Source of the DNA: Spirogloea muscicola
Lineage: Eukaryota > Streptophyta > Zygnematophyceae > Spirogloeales > Spirogloeaceae
Direction of reading: 5' to 3'
DNA: 26,893 bases
NCBI GenBank assembly: GCA_009602725.1
Contig: WELB01000107.1
Span: 85,375-112,267 of the forward strand
The notes beneath the pieces are model-generated. The model had not been told where the DNA came from. It was given only the letters and a program-made list of their open reading frames with translations, and made no database searches. A program made the position numbers and the translations under genes. Shown here one piece after another: positions 1 through 8,870 of the stretch; within the stretch, counting starts at the first letter, position 1, and every line of letters starts with the position of its first letter.

Positions 1-180
1 AACCAGCTCGCCCGCCACGCAATCGCCCGTCGCTTCCATGGTGAACCGGTAGACTTTCCTGCAGCCGGGTCGCTGGCGCAAGTGTATCGCATGCGCTTGG
101 CCGTCTCGCTGCAGAGGTCCATGGCCCGTGCGCTGCACCTTCGTGCCGGGAGAGCCCTCGCTGCTGCCTCTGGCTCTGTC
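1..180 (+). repeat. Decayed coding fragment, copy 1 of 3 (possible ABC1/AarF kinase-like piece)
   Basis: The frame through positions 31-180 reads an open stretch containing GEPVDFPAAGSLAQVYRMRL followed by AVSLQR. Two related stretches occur at about 7222-7393 and 8724-8870. The pattern P-V-x-x-x-A-A-G-S-L-A-Q-V-Y-R recalls the alanine-rich nucleotide loop of ABC1/AarF/UbiB atypical kinases, where AVKVQRP normally follows a little later. Here the lysine position is serine and the spacing is short, so it would not be a working kinase. I see no start, no splice-supported continuation and no stop-to-stop gene; the window edge cuts the left side. Repetition of the fragment is seen directly; the kinase origin is a weak inference. 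Confidence 0.35.
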
Positions 181-224
181 CAGGGGACCCACTTCCAGGA
201 CCCTAGCCTCTCTGATTTGCGGCT

Positions 225-400
225 GCTTAGCAGGGGTTACTGAGTGATTTGTAGCTGCTTTCTTTCTTTGTCTGCTTTGGTTTCTTAGCGCTTCCTCTGG
301 CTTCCTCTGGCCCCCTTCTCGTTCTTTGTTCATTCTCTTTTGGGCTGGCTTGTCCAGCCCCTATCCTCAATAGGCGAGCCCTTTCTTCTGCACCTATGAC
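225..400 (+). repeat. Dispersed hairpin repeat unit, long copy
   Basis: This stretch runs from a TTACTGAGTGATTTGTAGC-like start through a T-rich region to GTTCATTCTCTTTTGGGCTG and a TATCCTCAATAGGCGAGCCC tail. A second long copy with the same order of blocks lies at about 8400-8580. The core at 342-360 is a perfect inverted repeat: a 7-bp stem GGGCTGG/CCAGCCC with a 5-nt loop. No protein-coding capacity is evident. Confidence 0.6.
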
Positions 401-456
401 ATTCACGTCCATGCTGTCGTCGAAGCCCGACGTTCGTCCTTACACTGTGAACGTGG

Positions 457-545
457 ATGAATCACTTGGTTACCACGAGTGAGGAGCCGCACAACCTGAA
501 GACTAGCAGCCGGAAACAATCCTCCTGGCGAAAGCCAGAGGCTGC
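457..545 (+). repeat. Repeat block shared with the right end of the window
   Basis: The block around CACGAGTGAGGAGCC at about 472-486, followed by a GACTAGCAGCCGG-like stretch, closely resembles 26822-26893, which carries TACGAGTGAGGAGCC and then GACTAGCTGCCGG. Reverse-oriented echoes (TTACTCGTGGTAACTAAGCTC) occur near 8324-8344. It is probably an end segment of the same repeat family that contains the hairpin core. Confidence 0.5.
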
Positions 546-952
546 AGCTAGAGCACGGTGTCATGCGCGAGGGCGTGGATGCAAGATGACGCTGATAAGT
601 CTAGATAAATTCTGTGGATCTTTGCTTTGCACTCTCTCACATGACATGAGGCGTTCAGCACCTTAAGTATGCAGAGAGAAGCAGAGAAACTGTAGAAATG
701 CCTTGACGTCATGGATCCACTCCCTTTTGAAGGGAGGGGCAATGTTGGAGAAGAGGGCGGACCAAGAGGGAGGGGGGCAGGGGGGTTTGGCTTTGACGGC
801 GCAGTTTAGTAGTATAATCTGTATCTTTTAAGTCCCATTTGCACTCACTTTAAGTACTTGCAAATCTGATTGTTTACCTTACTTGCATGCCAGTGCTCTT
901 TGTTGGAATGCACACATGTGTAAGCGACAATGAGTGCTTCGTTTGAAGGACA
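546..952. other. Intergenic, no gene seen
   Basis: No open frame here has family similarity or a credible splice pattern. A purine-rich patch (GGGAGGGGGGCAGGGGGG) lies at about 760-783. The rest is mixed-composition sequence without an evident feature. Confidence 0.5.
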
Positions 953-1049
953 GTGGGTATCAAGAACGCCAGTTTGGCGCAGTCAGCATCTAGCAGACGG
1001 TGCTTTTGCACCGTCTGCTAGATGGGTGAAGGGGGACTTCAGTACCCAC
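953..1049. other. Nested inverted repeats: 17-bp perfect hairpin inside an outer stem
   Basis: Positions 987-1003 and 1008-1024 are exact reverse complements (17 bp) with a TTTT loop. Just upstream, CGCCA (967-971) pairs with TGGCG (975-979). Both lie between GTGGGTA (953-959) and TACCCAC (1043-1049), also perfect complements. The whole could fold as a three-way junction. It could be a structured small RNA, a hairpin precursor, or a small foldback element. No promoter or terminator was recognised to choose between these. Confidence 0.6.
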
Positions 1050-1429
1050 GAGTGAGCACGTCCTCATTCGACAGGTTAACTTGGGTATTCGGAGCACTGC
1101 CAGGGAAGCCAGTGGCCTGGCATAGTGCCCACCCAGCACGCTGATGTATAGCCAAAGCTAGGGAGCTGCAGATTTAGCGAAGGCACAGGCTGTACATGCA
1201 ATTTTCTGGTGACAAAGCAATGCGACCCCGAAGCCATCAGATCAATCCTGGCACCCAAACACAAAGGCGACAGTGCAGTCAAAGATGGAAACGGAGTGAC
1301 TCTACGTCCGGATACTTTGCCAAGTGGGTTGCTCTGCTTGATTTCTCCTTGATTCACTTTTTTGGGCTGGTCTTTCACATGGTAGTTGCTTAATAATGTG
1401 TTTCAGCATTTTTGGGCCCCTTCGTAATT

Positions 1430-1797
1430 TGTAGTCCTTTTCGGGCTGGCTTTTCACAGCCCTCGCCCCCTTTGGACCTCTATTGTGACTTGCAGCTGCT
1501 AACTCGGGGTTACTAAGCTCCCATTCACTGTAGTCTTTTGAATAGCTGTGTGATTTTGGCGTCTTACGGCCCTTTGGACCTAGTCCACTCTTTCTGGGCT
1601 GGCTTCGACACCCTTGGCCCCCTTTGGAAGAGCTTTTTCCTTCTATTACAGCCACCGTCTTCGCGACGAGCTTCTCTCCCCGTCAGGATCCCTTCTTCAA
1701 TTTGCACTAGCTTTTGCTGGAACAATGTATTGAGGCCACCCTTTCATTTCAAGCGCGCCGCGTGCCCTCTCTCTTCCCACTGAGAATAGCGGCCCTG
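1430..1797 (+). repeat. Dispersed repeat, composite copy (direct repeat of 2548-2879)
   Basis: It contains a hairpin core at 1443-1462 (GGGCTG/CAGCCC stem) and then a second, degraded core at about 1596-1612. After that come a CCGTCAGGA block, GCACTAGCTTTTGCTGGAAC, AACAATGTATTG and a GCGGCCCTG tail. The same order recurs about 1 kb downstream at 2548-2879. No intact reading frame is present. Confidence 0.6.
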
Positions 1798-1989
1798 TAA
1801 ATACCCGACCCTGTACACAGGCAATTAGGGGGTCAGGTCCTCATTGCATTCGGACATAGGGCGTTTGAAGGCCGATTCCCTGCACGAAGAAGCACTCGCG
1901 CGTCTGCGCAGCCGAAGTCTTGGCCCTGTGGCGCTGCCGTCAGGCAGCGTCTCCACCTCCTGGGCACCAGCCCGCAGCTAGAAGAAGTG

Positions 1990-2231
1990 GGCGCATATAG
2001 ATAATGGGGGCTGGGAAAGGCCAGCCCAAAAAAGAACACACAAAGTGCGGAGGCGCAGCTAGCCCACCAAGGACCAGCTACGGACGTCTCGCAGCGGGCC
2101 GCTAGCGATCTCCCGCCTCCGGGCTGCGGCAGCCGAGGGCTGCGCCTCTCTCGTACTTGTCATTCCTTTTTGGGCTGGCTTTTCCAGCCCCTATCCTCAA
2201 TGGGCGAGCACTTTCTCTTTCTCTCTGCCTT
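1990..2231. repeat. Two opposed copies of the hairpin repeat
   Basis: About 2004-2040 is a minus-strand core (GGGGCTGGGAAAGGCCAGCC, then a purine tail). About 2150-2231 is a plus-strand copy whose perfect hairpin occupies 2172-2190 (7-bp stem, 5-nt loop), followed by TATCCTCAATGGGCGAGCAC. Positions 2040-2150 between them are GC-rich with no gene seen. Confidence 0.6.
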
Positions 2232-2547
2232 CGACGATTAGCTCCCTCAGCCGGGTCGAGGCCACACCCTGCTTTCTCCGTGCCACCCTTCCCCTTGAGG
2301 TGTGTGGGGGTCGCCCTTACCCCCGAGAGTTGTGCCGGACGAATGGGGACACGTGCCGGTGCGCGACAGCAAGTGGCGCATCGGTTGTGCAACTGCCGGA
2401 GGCACAAAAGCGGCGCTGCGGCCGGAGACATGAAGCGGCGCTGCGGCGCTTTGGTTGCAACAATTGCCGCGACACGAAGCGGCGTCTCCTCTCATGTTAT
2501 CGTCAATAGCTGCTGATTGTGCTCACATATGGTGGGAACTTCACACC

Positions 2548-2879
2548 TTACGGCCCTTTAGACCTAGTTCATTCTCTCTGGGCTGGCTTTTCACAGCCCT
2601 TGTCCCCATTGAGAGAGCCACTTCTCTCTCACACAGCCCAGCCCTTATCGTAAGCTGGTTTGCCAGCCCCTCTTCTCAATGGGCGAGCTCTTTCTTCTTC
2701 AATCGTAAGAGCTCACTTCTTCTACTAAGCCATCATCCCGATTAGCCTCTCTCTCCGTCAGGAGCCCCTCATATTATGCTCTAGCTTTTGCCTGAACAAT
2801 GTATTGGCTTGAATTGGGCACCTCCCAATACCTGCGCACCGCGCGCTCTCTCTCTTCGCACCGGGGAGAGCGGCCCTGC
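2548..2879 (+). repeat. Dispersed repeat, composite copy (direct repeat of 1430-1797)
   Basis: Block order matches the upstream copy: a CGGCCCTTTAGACCTAG lead, the core at 2580-2599 (GGGCTG/CAGCCC), and a half core plus ATGGGCGAGC near 2651-2690. Then come CCGTCAGGAG, a CTAGCTTTTGC block, AACAATGTATTGG near 2795-2807, and a GAGCGGCCCTG end. No coding capacity is supported. Confidence 0.6.
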
Positions 2880-3370
2880 CATGCGCGCGGGTGCATGCAT
2901 GGCCAGCCTTGCCCCCGCCGCGCGCCCCACCCCGAGACCGGCCTTTCAATTATTTTTTTCCCGCCGCCGCACCCAGTAGTGCGGTCCCGCCTCGGGCAGC
3001 CCGCCGTGGACGCCTCGGCGGGCGCTGCAGTGGCGCCTGGCCTTCGCCTGGCGGAAGTGCGCCCGCTCGGGTGAAGCCCCCGCTATCAGCATTTTTGTGA
3101 ATCAGAAATAGTTGTGAATCAGAAATGAAGATCGATGCATTATGGCAGGTCAATCTCGCTCTGCTTAGTAGACTTCTCGTCTTCCTCGTATGCTCTTCGT
3201 GAATGAGCTTTGCGACATGCTTTGATATACTAACAGTTCAAGTTTGTCAACTCCTGGAAACTTATGGAACTCATAGAAATGCTTGGAGAAGGATAGGACC
3301 GCTCTGTTTTATTTCTGAGCTGTCCCATCACAGCCATCGCCCCTTACTGGAAATGTCTTTCTTCTGCAGG
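2880..3370. other. GC-rich intergenic region ending in a hairpin-repeat remnant
   Basis: Positions 2880-3080 are strongly GC-rich and open in several frames, but no family similarity is recognised. Positions 3095-3130 hold a short tandem duplication (GTGAATCAGAAAT twice). Positions 3318-3360 are a remnant of the dispersed repeat (GAGCTGTCCCATCACAGCC, then a CCCCTTACTGG tail) placed immediately before the ubiquitin-ligase gene. A possible splice acceptor (TTCTGCAG, ending 3369) leads into sequence open through to the next start codon. Confidence 0.4.
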
Positions 3371-3485
3371 CTGGGCGTCGGCTAGACAGCGAGCTCAGCC
3401 GCCGAGACCCGCGGCAGCGGCGGCAACGGCGGCGCAGGCCGGGCTGTCGGGCGCTCTCGACGACGACGAGACTGATCATAGCGCC

Positions 3486-6458
3486 ATGCCGAAGGGACGT
3501 ACCCCTATGGAGGCCGCAGACGCGGCGCGCGTTCAAGCCGCCGCGGCCAAGCGCAGCGGCGACCTCAGCAAGCGCGGCTTCGCTGCCCGCGCGCAGGCCG
3601 CCGCGGCGAAGAATGCGGCCATGGCTCAGTCTAGTACTGCCCAGCCGCCCGTCGGCGCTGGCGGCAGCGGCGGCGACGAGGACTGGGATGACGTTGACGA
3701 GTTTGCCAGTTTGAATCTGGAAGTGGCTTCAGTAGAGGACGTAAGAACTTGTGCTCAGACGGCCGCCTGAGTCCGTCAGCTGCTGGCCTGGCAGTGCCAG
3801 CCAATTTCAGAGATCGTCAATCAAGTTGCATGGTGTTTCAGGCGAAGAGCAAGCATAGAGGCAAAGAAATGCTCTTATGGTGGAGCTCTTGCTCACATGC
3901 AGGATACAAGAGAGGGCATTGCGCCTTCTACTTGCAGCTGGCAGCAAGTGGAGGCCGAGAGTACCACCGCAGAGGATGAAGACCATACTCGGAAGGTCAC
4001 GTCAATACGCTCGAGGACTGATCGTGTACATGCGTATGTGACTCAACAACTACTGGGGGACCACAAGTTTCATAACATTACTCACGAGACTGACCCCCAT
4101 GATTACTACATGGACGCGCCCAACGCGCCCAGCGATACTCCGCCTCACCAACAGCTTGGCTTGTATGGGTGAGCATAATGACATTCTCAGCCTGTCCGAC
4201 AATCTGCACTAAGATCAAGACTTTGCAGGCTTGTAGACGAGATCACCAGGCCTTCTGGGAGGTATACATGATTGGGTCTGAGGTCACAGAATCGAGTCTT
4301 TGACCAGCTGAGAGTCCTTGATACCATTTGCTAGTACATTAAGTATTATGCTTCATTGCTGCACATTCACGCCTCCTGAACGACATGTGCATTATTGTAA
4401 TGCGGCTGCGCTCTTCTCTTTTCCCAAGCTGCTCGTCAATCTGAAGCAGCTAGAGTCCTGCTTGTTCTGCTGGCTGCACTGGCAGCTGACAGACAAGTCC
4501 TGCCGTCTCCAACATCCCAGGTGCAAGCACTACAGGCGTCGGTGCCTGATCAGGGCACCGTGCTGTAGCGAGATCTTCTCGTGTCGTCACTGCCACGATG
4601 AAGTCGAGGTGAGCATCGGGTATTCCTACTTTTGTTAGGAGCTAAGCTCACGTTTGACTTGGGCCATTTCTAAGCCTCAGTGCACAGAATCCTGACACAC
4701 GTATGCTCTTAGACTCAGGCAAAGTGAATTTTGCTAGACCTCTGAGTGTGGGCATCGTTTACAAGCATCCCCCGGAAATAGGACTATTCAGTTTTTGGCG
4801 AGTACATGCAACTCACAGTCTGCCTGCGGCTGTTCAGGATCACAAACTCCCGCGTCGCCTCATTAACAGGGTAGGTGCCTCAGATAACAGTGTGCTACAT
4901 AGGAAGCTAAATGCATGGAAGAGCCTGCGCAGGACAGCCACAGCGAGCTGGCAGATGACATGCATGCCACATCTACATGGAAAAAGTTGGCCTGGCTGAC
5001 AATAAACCGCCTAGCTTGTGCCTGACATTGTGCCCTGTTAAGTATCGTAGATCGTGTGTAGTCATGTCATACTGCACAGTCCACAGTGACGTAAGAAGCC
5101 TCTGTTGTGCGCAAGTCACAGTGATATGACAAGCCTGCGCTTGTTAGCGTGGTTTCAGGTGTTGTGCTGCCTGTGTGGACTCGAGCAAGACGTAAGCCTG
5201 TAGCGATGGCATGCATCTCTACAGACCTTGCCTTGCAAGATTGGTGGCTGCTGCATGCATGACTTGAGGTCTTAGTAGTCCCCTCATCGATGTGTCAGCC
5301 ACTGAAGCATTTTCCCGAGTTATCAATATATGTTTAAGCTGACTCTGAGAACAAGCAGTTGCTCGTCATCGTGCATGAAGAGGACAACATCAATTTGTGT
5401 GCATGCTCAAAATTCAGTACACAATCTTATGAAACTTGTTTGGTATTTCCATCTGCTGGCAGGTCCACCAGCGCTGCAGTGGCTGTGGGGTGGTCATGGG
5501 AGAATATTTCTGTCAAATCTGTTGTTTCTTTGATGACGAGGTGCGAATAACCAGGATAGGACAATGATAACATTCATTCATTCGTGCTTTGGTTCCGACT
5601 CTCAAGTCTAGCTTATGAGAGGATCAGCTGTCCAATCTAGTGCATCACTTGTTGTTGGCAAGATATCATACACTTTCACCAGTATCCCACTATGGGAGGA
5701 GGTTGTTTATGTACCTCATGTGCGTGTGATGCTAAATGACACTTATTTGGCAGGTGACAAAAGGGCAATTTCATTGCCGTGATTGTGGAATCTGCCGCAG
5801 AGGTGGCCGGGACAAGTTCTTCCATTGTCAAACATGCGGTAATGTAGTTGTGAATTGAGCAGCATGTTCAGCTACGCAGCTTACAGATTGAGTGATGCAC
5901 AATGACGAGCTGCAGCAAGACCTTAGTCTGTCAGATTCCACCACTACCGTAAGGTCATGGAATGTACCTCCTTGCTGACAACCTTCTGTGGGCACAAAGT
6001 ACGAAGATTGTACAAGGTTTACTGATCTGCTTTGTGTCTCGGCATCGACTTTCCTGGCGAACGTTGTGACTAACACCTCCATTAATTGCTGCCATCGCAG
6101 GGTGCTGTCTGGCTGTCCAGCTGCAAGCTGGTCACACATGCACTCGAAATCAAATGCAGCGGAGCTGCCCCATATGCCATGAGGTACAGTGGTGTCGTCC
6201 TGATATGTGCGCACTTTACTTGCACAATCTCGCTTCGCACCCTGCATCTTATGGACTCCCCAGCCTGCACCTCTATTCAGAGAGCTGCACTTTCTTTTGC
6301 AGTACCTCTTTGACTCAGTCAAAGACATGGTAGTGTGGTCCTGCAGACATGTGATACATAATGACTGTATCAGTACAGGTGAAACAACACATTGGAGCCT
6401 TATTGAGTCTCCACGGTCATGTCAGGCACTTGCGTGTGCTTCTGCTGTCATTGACTAG
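3486..6458 (+). CDS. CHY zinc finger / RING E3 ubiquitin ligase (RCHY1/PIRH2/MIEL1 family) with SMP-like N-terminus
   Basis: Family members transfer ubiquitin to regulatory proteins. Modelled exons: 3486-3740, 3903-4168, 4521-4608, 4838-4870, 5159-5191, 5463-5540, 5754-5838, 6101-6183 and 6303-6458; all junctions are in frame, giving about 358 residues. Residues 1-45 resemble a seed-maturation-protein (SMP) repeat ([15 protein letters not shown], then [13 protein letters not shown]). Residues 174-251 form the CHY zinc finger (GCKHYRRRC, then APCC, SCRHCH and CSGCG). Residues 252-282 are the CTCHY part ([20 protein letters not shown]). The RING begins CPIC (302-305) and continues C321, H323, H326, C329, as in PIRH2. 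The expected final CPxC is not found: the frame reads [13 protein letters not shown] and stops. The downstream C-terminal zinc ribbon was not recognised. The start is uncertain because the frame is open upstream to 3370. The exon 1 to exon 2 join is weaker than the later ones. Confidence 0.8.
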
Positions 6459-7100
6459 TTGGATCAGAATAGTAGCTCTCTCTTGTTCCAAATGCATTTG
6501 CTGTTCTTCAGAGGATTCATACGCGTGCTTTTAAGTTGCACAGATCCTCATCAATTGGGTATGACCTGTCATGTGTCATAGGTACGGAGCTTCCACAGGG
6601 AGATCAAGCATGCATTTGCTTAGGGTAGACAGCTGTTGGCACTCTACACAAGCCTATTCGGGCAAGTGGCACAGACTATTTTTGGTTTGTATATGCTGCC
6701 GCGGAATTGCTAATTGTGCAGGTTAAAATGTTTGGGTGAGAAGAACCTGGGTGAGCTCTGTCCATTAGCTGGACATGCGAACGCTTGTTAACAAACTTCT
6801 GACTTATCACTACATTCAGCTCTCAAGGATTGAAACCGTCGAGATTCTTCGTGTTACTGTAGCTTGGTGAGTGTCAACATTGCAGACGCTAAACCATCCT
6901 CGTATTGATGCAGTTAAGTCTAGTCTTGACTTGATCTAACAGGGATTGTGGGTAACGCATTGGCAGGGAAGCTATTTGTAGAGAATAAAAGAATAGAGAA
7001 TGACATCATTGTCTAGGATACAACCGCTGATAAGAACAGCGGTCTTCTATTTACACGCAAGGTAGTACTCACGCTCTTCTAGAAATTAGATGCATTCCCT
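6459..7100. other. Intergenic or 3' region, no gene established
   Basis: This follows the stop of the ubiquitin-ligase model. The frame at about 6590-6634 reads TELPQGDQACICLG, a faint echo of the family's C-terminal zinc ribbon (the real ribbon has FH, then C-x2-C). ATC CTC ATC AAT after an acceptor-like TTGCACAG near 6542 could echo ILCND. Both are too weak to call exons. Nothing else was recognised. Confidence 0.35.
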
Positions 7101-7221
7101 ATTATATGATAAGGCTCAACCTTGAGCCAATTGCTGCCATTGTCCTGCTCGTCAGATAAAGAATTGGGATATGATCATTGAGTCCAGACGAAGTCGCGTC
7201 GCTCAATCTAACAGCTGCGGA

Positions 7222-7393
7222 GGGCAGCAGAGTGAGCAGCCCAGCTTCAATGCAGTCGGTTGCTTGGCTCAAGTATACAAAACGCGGCTTGTCATCTCCA
7301 TGCAGCGGTCCTTGGCCATTGCCGTCCAACTTGCGGGCGCACGCCGCGACTTGGCTGCTGCCTCCGACAGGGCGCGCTTTTTCCACATCCAGT
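7222..7393 (+). repeat. Decayed coding fragment, copy 2 of 3
   Basis: The frame reads EQPSFNAVGCLAQVYKTRL, then VISMQRSLAIAV and LAGARRDLAAASDRARF, ending in a TAA at about 7393. It aligns with the fragment at the left window edge and with 8724-8870. The copies share reading-frame-level similarity as well as DNA similarity, so they descend from something once coding. No start codon context or upstream exon was identified. Confidence 0.4.
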
Positions 7394-8090
7394 AACTCTG
7401 ATCTGCACTTGCTGACCAGAAGTTATTGAGCGCCTACTCGCAGAAGTCACGGACAGTAGTGTCGTGCCTTTTACGCTTTCCACGGCCCTTTCAGACCTTG
7501 TAAATTCCTGAGGGCCAGTAGGGTTGTATGCACTACAAGGATATCTGGAGTCCGTTGGCTACAATGGAGAATCAGAGAGGGAGAGGGGGGCAAGTCCCTA
7601 TCCTCAACGGGCGAGCCCTTCTCTCAAGTTCCTCACCCACCCTCGGACCCCTAGACCTTGCCTTGCCTTGTTCCTATATGACGGCTGCAGGCCCCATTGC
7701 CTTTCCCCACGTTTCTTGCTCCAACAGCAGCCTGGGCTTGGCGATAGACTCGCATTTTTCACAGGGCCTCTCCATAGTGGGCACTCGCTATGAGTGCGTG
7801 CTCCAATGAAGAGGCAGTGGCTATGACCCATCAAGGAGGAATGGACAAATGCAAGGATTAAAATAATCCCAGCTGTACTTACAGAGTTTTGTCATACTGT
7901 AGGCCAACCGTCCATCTTTCTTGTCTCGTTTTCCATGCTTCTGAATAAGTTGATGACTTGAACCCGCTTCAGAGCGTCCAGAGTGACCTTCCAAAAAATT
8001 GTGTGCTAGAAGCCGTCAGCCTTGAGCTTATTCAGTATGTGATAGGCAAGTACAGCGCCATCTGTGAACGCTTGGGTCTTGTGCCCAGTC
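7394..8090. other. Intergenic with partial dispersed repeat
   Basis: A repeat tail (GTCCCTATCCTCAACGGGCG, then AGCCCTTCTCTC) lies at about 7593-7625 without its hairpin core. The remainder up to the tRNA has no recognised gene. The open frames at 7524-7830 show no family signature. Confidence 0.4.
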
Positions 8091-8097
8091 GCGGGGG

Positions 8098-8138
<41 letters not shown>

Positions 8139-8163
8139 AGGTGTTCGATCCACCTTCACCGCA
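8091..8163 (+). tRNA. tRNA-Phe (anticodon GAA), cytosolic type
   Basis: It is 73 nt and intronless. The D arm is GCTC/GAGC, the anticodon stem TCAGA/TCTGA with loop CTGAAGA (anticodon GAA at 8124-8126), and the T arm AGGTG/CACCT with loop TTCGATC. The acceptor GCGGGGG pairs with TCACCGC, discriminator A. TAGCTCAGTTGGGAGAGC (box A region) and GTTCGATCC (box B) are near-perfect internal Pol III promoters. One acceptor pair, position 5 with 68, is a G-A mismatch; I cannot tell whether this is tolerated or marks an inactive copy. CCA is not encoded, as expected for a nuclear gene. Confidence 0.95.
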
Positions 8164-8192
8164 CTCCGTGCGCCTTCACCGCACGCCGTGCG
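8153..8192 (+). repeat. Tandem 20-bp duplication overlapping the tRNA 3' end
   Basis: Two 20-bp units, 8153-8172 and 8173-8192, differ at one base (T at 8165, G at 8185). The first unit includes the last 11 bases of the tRNA-Phe. The tRNA T stem and acceptor 3' strand are therefore partly re-copied downstream. Confidence 0.85.
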
Positions 8193-8193
8193 C

Positions 8194-8198
8194 TTTTT
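8194..8198 (+). terminator. Pol III T-run terminator of tRNA-Phe
   Basis: TTTTT begins 31 nt after the mature tRNA end, with no earlier run of four or more T. The 3' trailer would therefore contain the duplicated tRNA tail. Confidence 0.7.
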
Positions 8199-8319
8199 CT
8201 AGCCAGTCGATATCGATATCGGGGCTGCTCGCGGTGCACGTTTGATTCAGTCACGAAAGCCGGTGGGCTGCTCCAGCAACTTGCGCGGCGTGGCTGAGTC
8301 CCCGATCTATCCCGACTTG

Positions 8320-8720
8320 CTGCTTACTCGTGGTAACTAAGCTCATCTGCTACAGTCTCGTGCATAGCTCTGTGGTTTAGGCGGCTCTTGGCTCTTTGGA
8401 CTTTGTGGTTTTTTAGCTGCTTAGTAGCTGCTTTGTTTCTTCTTGTGTGCTTGTCTTTCTTAGTGCTTCACCTAAGTGCTTCGATTAGCCCCCTTCTTGA
8501 ACTGTGTTCATTCTTTTTCTTGGGCTGGCTGTTCCAGCCCATATCCTCAATGGGCGAGCCCTTTCTTCGGTTTTTCTGGGCTCGCATTCTTTCCCAGCCC
8601 CTGCTTTCTCTGGGAGTTCTCCCCCACATCCCTTTCCCTGGCCCCTTCGAACTTTGTTCATTCTTTACTCTGGGCTGGCCTGTCACAGCCACTGTCCTCT
8701 CCTGGAATCGCTTTCTCTTC
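8320..8720 (+). repeat. Dispersed hairpin repeat, long copy with two cores
   Basis: Block order matches 225-400: TTACTCGTGGTAACTAAGC, a T-rich stretch, GTTCATTC, the core at 8522-8540 (7-bp stem, loop CTGTT) and ATATCCTCAATGGGCGAGCC. A second core lies at 8672-8690, followed by an ACTGTCCTCTCCTGGAA tail. Open frames in several registers here are consequences of the pyrimidine bias, not genes. Confidence 0.6.
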
Positions 8721-8723
8721 GTC

Positions 8724-8870
8724 GCAGGACAGGAGAGCGAGCAGTCCGACTTCAACGTCGTCGGGTCGCTTGCTCGATGGGCGAGCATGGGCGAGCAATT
8801 CTTCTTGCTCCAGTGTACAGGATGCGCCTTGCAGTCTCCCTGCAGCCGTCCTTAGCATTGAGCGCCCACT
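8724..8870 (+). repeat. Decayed coding fragment, copy 3 of 3, interrupted by a small insertion
   Basis: Before the break the frame reads EQSDFNVVGSLA; after it the text resumes QVYRMRLAVSLQPSLAL. Between them lie 35 bp (8776-8810), rich in ATGGGCGAGC (the tail motif of the dispersed repeat). The insert is flanked by TTGCTC on both sides (8770-8775, 8805-8810). This fits a small insertion with a 6-bp duplication, and it breaks the coding frame. Confidence 0.4.

Noticed and set aside
2102-2516. Several overlapping open frames of 80-120 codons on both strands
   Set aside because: These are GC-rich repeat-associated sequence with no domain, and the frames overlap one another on both strands.
5828-6328. 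166-codon minus-strand open frame
   Set aside because: It overlaps ubiquitin-ligase exons coding for zinc fingers on the plus strand and has no recognisable domain.
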